The translations under genes were made by a program, and so were the position numbers. Below the pieces are notes generated by a model. It did no database searches and was not told the DNA's origin. It saw only the letters and a list, made by a program, of their open reading frames with translations. Shown here piece by piece: positions 59,601 through 64,000 of a stretch of 64,000 nucleotides of DNA (position 1 is the stretch's first letter; every line of letters begins with the position of its first letter). Origin of the DNA: an uncultured Prevotellaceae bacterium (GTDB taxonomy: Bacteria > Bacteroidota > Bacteroidia > Bacteroidales > Bacteroidaceae); the NCBI GenBank assembly GCA_900543815.1, contig UQST01000003.1, positions 62,001-126,000 of the forward strand, in the 5' to 3' direction.

Positions 59601-60986
59601 AGCCACGTGCTGCTCCGTTATGTAGCCGTACTGACCCAATGGAGATGCCTCGGAAGGTGCCTCGTCGCCTGTCAGATAGTCCTGCAAGGCATCGATGCCT
59701 TCGCCCTGCAAGTGGTCGTTCTCCTCCAGATACCTGCTTATCTCTGCGCATCGATTTATATAGCGTTCATACACTATTGCACTGGCCACAATGCGCTCGT
59801 CAAGCTCCATCATCTCGGTATAGATGTCGCAGAAAGCAGCCACTTCCTCGCACACAGGCAGCTTGGCAGCCTTGGCCAAAAAGTCATCCAAGAGTGCCTT
59901 CTCGGCCTTCAGGTCGCTGCAATAGCTCTCGGCCCTCTCCTTCAGTGCAGCTCCCAGCTCGGGTATCTCGCTGGCAGAGCTCAGGCTACCGTACGAATTA
60001 TAAGAGATACCGAAGACGATACCGCTCTTCTTGTCCATCACGGGATGAAGGTCAGTACCCAGAGTCTGACGCCACACGGGATTGGTCACCCGACCCTGGT
60101 TGAGCATATAGGCTAGCGCACCGAATTGCACCTGATCCTGAGTGATGATGGTACCCTGGTTGCCATGCACTCCGTAGCTGTTTCGGAACCATGTCACCTC
60201 ACCACGATACAGGTACTTTTCACCCTCCATGCCTTCTACCTCGCCACATGCCCACAGGTTGTCCAGCTTGGCACCGCCGCCTACCCAGGCACACATGGCA
60301 GCTGACTCTGAGCCGCCCGTCACCTTGCCTGTCACATAGCAGTCACTCATCAGGATGGCACAAGCACTGGGGTTGACGCCCACAATACCGGCTGCATTGA
60401 TGCCGGTAGCAGTCACGGTACCCTCCTGACCGATACCCTCGATGTTGACAGAACCGCTACCCTCGACACTGGCGATGATTCCACAATAAACCTCACCAGA
60501 GATGGAACACGAAGAGTCCATGATGAAGTTTCTCACATAAGAGCCTCCTGTCACAAATTTGAACAGTCCCACTCTGTCGGTACCCGTTATCTTCAGGTTC
60601 CTTATCACATGTCCCTGGCCGTCGAAGGTACCTCTGAAGGCCATCTCCTGCTTTTCGCCGATGGGAGTCATCGTGATGCCTTCCATGTCGATGTCGGCTG
60701 TCAGTCGTGCGTTGGCATTAGGCGTGGTGGCTGTCACCGCCCTCGACCACCACAGCAGATCGTTTCCGCTGGCCAGATTATAGTATCCGTCCGTCTCAGG
60801 CTTCAGATAGTCGGCCTGCGGTTCGCCGCATTGAGTACAGAAGCCATTGGAATAGGTGTGCTCACACGATGTACCTTCCTCCACTGGGAAAGCAATTTCA
60901 GCGGGAGACACTGCCAACACCTGTTGGGGAGCCATTCCCAAACATAGCATTGCGGCAAGCGTTAAAGTAGTACTTTTGTTCTTCAT
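56619..60986 (-). CDS. Large exported GLUG-repeat beta-helix protein
   Basis: A 1455-residue probable surface or secreted protein. I start it at MKNKSTTLTLAAMLCLG, a good signal peptide; a longer frame upstream is non-signal. Three beta-helix zones with GLUG-type repeats are visible: about 85-330 (GTFDGQGHVIRNLKITG, then VRNFIMDSSCSISGEVYCGIIAS), about 880-1090 (GGFVGYTGSELTITNS) and about 1200-1400 (DLDGKGHVLRNFKTSG, NIGFEDVDVYCENTGSGVLGGYVG). Between them are a helical stretch (about 340-500) and a sugar-binding-like jelly-roll (about 510-680, near HQTVSGLRPGYYLVSMNGAY). The C-terminal tail (YTLTGVRV ... KGIYIVNGRKVMVK) matches the tail of the nuclease at 52547. An adhesin or glycan-binding role is inferred. 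Confidence 0.85.
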   Translation of the reverse strand: MKNKSTTLTLAAMLCLGMAPQQVLAVSPAEIAFPVEEGTSCEHTYSNGFCTQCGEPQADYLKPETDGYYNLASGNDLLWWSRAVTATTPNANARLTADIDMEGITMTPIGEKQEMAFRGTFDGQGHVIRNLKITGTDRVGLFKFVTGGSYVRNFIMDSSCSISGEVYCGIIASVEGSGSVNIEGIGQEGTVTATGINAAGIVGVNPSACAILMSDCYVTGKVTGGSESAAMCAWVGGGAKLDNLWACGEVEGMEGEKYLYRGEVTWFRNSYGVHGNQGTIITQDQVQFGALAYMLNQGRVTNPVWRQTLGTDLHPVMDKKSGIVFGISYNSYGSLSSASEIPELGAALKERAESYCSDLKAEKALLDDFLAKAAKLPVCEEVAAFCDIYTEMMELDERIVASAIVYERYINRCAEISRYLEENDHLQGEGIDALQDYLTGDEAPSEASPLGQYGYITEQHVASAEQLEAELERVEKMYNAALAGSYEVGQDITNLMVNADFSAKPDWTGWEGVEGYGLGAWTTKDNRVFTACESWQKPMDLHQTVSGLRPGYYLVSMNGAYRHNNDRYSVAYSAQLYAGGNNVYLPTSYETRISADEAVDDMNCNIDGSGVIDLPIYANGGTASEEAPIAYALHGVAGMAYAIASERAINHVVAYVGADGKLTFGVRLADNSAKGNWMGFGNFRLTFCGQETDTQAQEAVKMALDEQTSRANTILTLYKVDDLNPEAAPNYPLELKTALQTAVTEAAAATTVEDQMKCIARYSELFNLINEGKMAYLSLYNTAGLLEAAGTVLKESLSKEQYNDIMNASKTLYDAYADGIYSTAEANHPALLDIEAISQNIPEIDANGVIYINSLRHMLFLSGYVNNGFPNASARLEADITGVTEAMVLKDFRGTLDGNYHTIEYNINHPAANAGLIELLGGTVKNLYLKGTLTTDNKFAGSVAGNIANSAAYISNVVSYVTIKSNVDGDGTHGGFVGYTGSELTITNSMFAGSIEGEKTSCCGGFVGWLDATSSIYNCLMMGDMKVIADGGNTWARNPDRLNIADSYYLTPHAAVAGLPITAAQLESGEGCYLLNGSKNKNPGWYQTLGTDKIPYPDPSHKRLGATYDGKYTNDESKFAVDHTGTKEDPYVLATADDLLRMHGKMRLGEITYFVLNNDIDMSPIENWTPLNLYNDAINDRHWQAWIDLDGKGHVLRNFKTSGSDYNSFFGIFCGNLRNIGFEDVDVYCENTGSGVLGGYVGHSDYSDADRKLYTSTVENVWVTGKLRAMAAYSGGMFGNVAGPTIVRNCYVNIDFTSEASINGGIAGRVRGALTLENCYAAGTVKAGSWGGIIGGGQQAATPACTYKNIVVWNNTVGNFGKTADGDKVSGVLNYDGTNFAELQKAVVAWDPTVWSCTMEEGAYPVLLQNLVGVQPAVNDGLKPGQQSVYTLTGVRVQKPEKGIYIVNGRKVMVK

Positions 60987-61415
60987 ACTTTTTCGTTTTT
61001 GTAGCGTTAATAAATAAAGTAAATAGCGTTTAGGTGCAATAAAGATAGAATGTTTTTCACAAAGGAACACAGAAAAAGATGCAAGAAAGCACATTTCGCC
61101 CGCTTTTACACCGTTTTTGCTTTCTCCACCTGTCAATTACGCAAAAAGAAAGAGCATATTGGCTCAAAAGGAACAAACTTATTGGTCCAGGCCTCATACT
61201 TTACTCACCCGACAAACGAAAAAGGGGAGAAAGGATTCAATACACTCGTTCTGCCAGGGCGGATACAGTTGCCGTTCACATTCTTAATGGCTGAACAATG
61301 ACCGCACAGAACGTCTTACATGCCGACTTCTGTATGAAAAAGCATATACAGAGCCAAGACCGCTTGTACTGTTTACGCCAAACGGTCATCAACTCTATTA
61401 CGCTTGCTGCCACTC
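60987..61415. other. Intergenic region upstream of the GLUG protein
   Basis: AT-rich compared with its surroundings. A minus-strand TATCTTTA at about 61040-61047 could be the -7 box of the GLUG gene. I see no gene, no 22-bp repeat and no clear terminator for the membrane protein at 61416. Confidence 0.4.
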
Positions 61416-62270
61416 TTATGCCTTCTTCTTTCTGGACGCCAGCAGAATATATCCGATTAGCACCATAAAGACTACGAGGATGCATATCATCTGTGTGGCA
61501 TATTTCTCTGGCTCCACCCAGAACTCATGGAAGAAGTCGAGTCGTCCGAGCACTTCTACCGGCACCCAGAACACCACGACCGTTGCTATAGCCATGCGGA
61601 TGTTGGCACCCCACGATGAGAGTCGAAGCTGCTTCTTGAAGATGAATACGCTGCCAAGCAGACAGCCTGCAGCGATGATGCTGGTGACGGGATGGCGGTC
61701 GCCAAGGAAGTTCTTGTCGTAACAGAACATGAGAAGCAGATAGCTTGCCCATAGTATCATGTTCAGTTCCATGAATGTGACGATGCTGGTGTGGCGGGTC
61801 ATTGGACGGGCTGCTATCTCGCTCTTGCGCGAACCGAGAAGCACACGTTGCCACCAGTTGATGAAATTGCAGCCGTTCCTTGTAGAGAAGATGTAGAGCG
61901 TCATCATCATCATCCACATGCCGAAGGAAGCTGGGAGGATGAGGTATTCGGGACGTGTGACCACCTCACCATTCTCCATTTCGGGCAGAGTTCCCCATCT
62001 GGTGGCATAATACTGAAACAGAAACTCTACCCAGCCCGTCCAGAAGAGCAATCCTCCGATGAGTCCGAAAAAAGTCTGCTTGGTATCACCCTTCATGAAT
62101 ACTCCTGCTATCACTATTACAAGACCGACAAAACCCATAAAGAATGCTGAATAATGCAGGGCTGCAGGCGTCATTGTCTTCTCCATTATCATCATCAAGG
62201 CATGCCCCAAAGGCATAGTAAGGAGTACTACGAGAAACGATGCTATAGCTTTCCACCAATTTGATTTCAT
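61416..62270 (-). CDS. Seven-helix membrane protein of unknown function
   Basis: A 284-residue inner-membrane protein I do not recognise. Hydrophobic helices lie at about 8-30, 38-58, 68-88, 110-130, 165-185, 195-213 and 225-245, with a last one at 258-278, so seven or eight in all. Distinctive segments are the GLIGGLLFWTGWVEFLFQYYA helix end (from about residue 69), MMMMTLYIFSTRNGCNFINWWQ and MELNMILWASYLLLMFCYDKNF. There is no signal peptide or soluble domain. It starts 12 bp after the TonB receptor stop, so the two are co-transcribed and may act together in uptake of the same compound. Confidence 0.75.
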   Translation of the reverse strand: MKSNWWKAIASFLVVLLTMPLGHALMMIMEKTMTPAALHYSAFFMGFVGLVIVIAGVFMKGDTKQTFFGLIGGLLFWTGWVEFLFQYYATRWGTLPEMENGEVVTRPEYLILPASFGMWMMMMTLYIFSTRNGCNFINWWQRVLLGSRKSEIAARPMTRHTSIVTFMELNMILWASYLLLMFCYDKNFLGDRHPVTSIIAAGCLLGSVFIFKKQLRLSSWGANIRMAIATVVVFWVPVEVLGRLDFFHEFWVEPEKYATQMICILVVFMVLIGYILLASRKKKA

Positions 62271-62282
62271 ATACTTTATTGC

Positions 62283-64000
62283 TTAAAATGTTCTGAATAA
62301 CTTATCTACATCTATCGACAGTCCCACCTGGAAAGTCACTCCGTCGGTAATAGGACTGTTGAGGTAATAATACTTGGGCTTATATCCAAAGAGGTTGTCC
62401 AATGCTGCCGTAACCTTGAAAGCATTGCCTATGCGCTGCACGAGCGAGAGTTTCCATACGGTGTAGGCGGGATATTTCACACTCACAGTACCCTTGCCCA
62501 CATCATAGTAGTCCTTGTATTCCACATTCTCTACACCAGAAAGCACTCGTCCCTGCAAACCTATGTTCAGTCCGTATTGCCTGCCGAACTGGTGATCATA
62601 TTCTACACGGGCATTCAAAGCATGCTTGCGGGCAGGGATGTACTGGTTGTTGATGATGTTGCCATCCTTATCCTTGGCCAGTTGTTCATTGGTATAGGCA
62701 TACGTCATGTGGGCACCCAGACCATTGTTCCATTTTGCCTGAGCGCCAAATTCGCCTCCCCATACTCCGTAGTCATCGAGATTGGAGTAAGGCAGATATG
62801 GCAGTTTGTCGGATGCCGACTTGAAATAAGGCGCTGCGGTAGCAAGTTTGTTCTTTACCTTATTATAATATACAGATGCCGTGAAGTTGTAGTGACCCTT
62901 GGTATATTCGGCCGACAGATTGCAGTTATGACTCACTTCCGACTTCAGGTTGGCATTGCCTTCTACTATCCATATACCCGACATATCGAAGTTGTAGTAC
63001 TTCTCCTTTAGTGTCGGCGCGCGGAATCCCATGCCATAGCCGGCACGTACAGACAGATTGTACAATGGCTTGTAGCAAAGGTTCAGCTTAGGCGTAAGAT
63101 GCGACTCCTTGCCATCTGAGAAATAATCATAGCGAAGTGCGCCCACTGCTTCCCATTTCCTATTGATGTGCCAGTCGTACTGTGAGAATATGTCCCAGCT
63201 ATTCTGCTTGCGTGTTTCGTCTTCCAGATTGGTGTTGAAGAGGTAGTCATGCATAAGGTCAGAACCAATGGTCAGGACATTGTCTCCCACGAAAGTGTGG
63301 CTGTAGAGCAGACGCAATGAGTTCTGCACATTACTATAGTCACGTATATCGAGACGTGTAATGCGTTGATAATCTGACTTGTCGTACTGATCAAAGGCAT
63401 AGCTTGCCTGCAGATTATCCTGCGCGGTAATGTCCCAGTTCATGCGAAGTCCACCGGTAAAGTCTCGATAGCGTTCGGGCTGGTCAACCGACTTCACTGT
63501 CTCATGGAAAAAGTATCCCACACGTCCCGTCAGCTGGAAGTTCTTGGACGGACTCCAGGCCAACTGGTCTTTCAAGTTTAACGTCTTATCGCCATATACC
63601 GTTGATATGATTCGCGTTACCGGCTTCGACGCACTATGCACATTGTAGTTGTCACGGCTGTTGTAGTTGGCCGTGAGCATGTTGTCCCAATGCTTGTTGC
63701 TCAGCCCGAACGTTCCTCCGTACCTTTGCTCATTGTGTTTGGCATAGCGACCATTGACGTTCAGCGTCCAGGGCTGCCTGTTGCGCTTGGTGATAATATT
63801 GATGACGCCACCCGTGGCATTGCTGCCATATAATGCAGAGGCTGCTCCCTTGACAATCTCTATGCGCTCCACATTGTCCATGCTGAGTCGGGTGAAATCC
63901 ACATCGTCCATCGTCTCCCCTGCCAACCGCTCTCCATCGACAAGAAAGAGAACTCCCTGTCCTCCGAATCCAGAGAAGTTGAGGTGGGTCTGCTGGTTCA
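62283..64000 (-). CDS. TonB-dependent outer-membrane receptor, 5' truncated by window edge
   Basis: The frame stays open to base 64000, so the signal peptide and the start of the plug lie outside the window. Visible from the edge: the plug segment with GFGGQGVLFLVDGERLAGETMDD, then VERIEIVKGAASALYGSNATGGVINIITKR, the classic TonB plug end. The rest is a 22-strand barrel-like sequence (for example DNYNVHSASKPV, YSVRAGYGMGFRAPTLKEKYYNFD-like GYGMGFRAPTLKEKYYN, and a final aromatic VGLSIDVDKLFRTF). It resembles siderophore, heme or cobalamin receptors (FepA/BtuB class) more than SusC, which has a longer N-terminus. No SusD partner follows. Confidence 0.92.
   Translation of the reverse strand, partial: NQQTHLNFSGFGGQGVLFLVDGERLAGETMDDVDFTRLSMDNVERIEIVKGAASALYGSNATGGVINIITKRNRQPWTLNVNGRYAKHNEQRYGGTFGLSNKHWDNMLTANYNSRDNYNVHSASKPVTRIISTVYGDKTLNLKDQLAWSPSKNFQLTGRVGYFFHETVKSVDQPERYRDFTGGLRMNWDITAQDNLQASYAFDQYDKSDYQRITRLDIRDYSNVQNSLRLLYSHTFVGDNVLTIGSDLMHDYLFNTNLEDETRKQNSWDIFSQYDWHINRKWEAVGALRYDYFSDGKESHLTPKLNLCYKPLYNLSVRAGYGMGFRAPTLKEKYYNFDMSGIWIVEGNANLKSEVSHNCNLSAEYTKGHYNFTASVYYNKVKNKLATAAPYFKSASDKLPYLPYSNLDDYGVWGGEFGAQAKWNNGLGAHMTYAYTNEQLAKDKDGNIINNQYIPARKHALNARVEYDHQFGRQYGLNIGLQGRVLSGVENVEYKDYYDVGKGTVSVKYPAYTVWKLSLVQRIGNAFKVTAALDNLFGYKPKYYYLNSPITDGVTFQVGLSIDVDKLFRTF

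Overview
The window is about 64 kb of GC-rich bacterial chromosome from a member of the Bacteroidota, most likely order Bacteroidales and plausibly Prevotellaceae-like. Reasons: promoters fit the Bacteroidota pattern (TTTG-like -33, about 20 bp, TAnnTTTG); several genes belong to families largely confined to this phylum (SprA, GSCFA, DUF4465, DUF3256, tandem DUF1599, the MurF-alanine racemase fusion, a SusC/FepA-class TonB receptor). The genus is not proven. There is no prophage, insertion sequence, CRISPR array or rRNA; one tRNA-Arg(CCG) is present.

Layout: 0-5.8 kb, 5'-truncated copper P-type ATPase, tRNA-Arg, DPP-IV-like S9 peptidase, radical SAM protein. 6.5-12 kb, minus-strand thiD, binding protein, FecCD permease, GH20 hexosaminidase and ABC ATPase. 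12-18.7 kb, DUF4465 lipoprotein, a PPDK_N (ATP-grasp) protein with a receiver-like N-terminus, gdhA, comF. 18.9-22 kb, secreted GH2 beta-galactosidase. 23-26.9 kb, operon DUF1599, DoxX-like, tpiA, SPOR, folE. 27.8-29.3 kb, ndk and a LysM/M23 protein. 29.8-33.2 kb, GSCFA protein and MurF-Alr. 33.8-37.2 kb, ruvA, C10 protease, cysQ. 37.4-45.1 kb, the very long sprA. 45.9-52.2 kb, a surface-glycan module (PglF-, TviB-, GT2-, PglC- and PglE-like). 52.5-56.4 kb, endonuclease I, truA, EamA transporter, DUF3256. 56.6-61 kb, a large GLUG-repeat surface protein. 61.4-64 kb, a seven-helix membrane protein and a 5'-truncated TonB-dependent receptor.

The most unusual content is not a gene. Eight loci (starting at 6234, 12049, 17859, 22541, 27220, 33331, 37674 and 45445) each carry exactly four copies of a 12-bp near-palindrome (consensus GCAGCGCGCTGC) separated by exactly 10 bp (often near the palindrome GATGGCCATC), giving a strict 22-bp period. 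Seven lie between transcription units, mostly flanked by recognisable terminators and promoters; one is inside the sprA coding sequence. Several continue, in the same 22-bp phase, into a purine-rich arm on the left and a pyrimidine-rich arm on the right. The clearest arms are 5860-6233 (with a 66-bp higher-order repeat) and 27308-27726. A further 22-bp array fills the predicted leader of the GSCFA/murF-alr operon. This looks like one repeat family that spreads and is kept in register; its function is unknown.

All calls are from reading the sequence. No database search was run.
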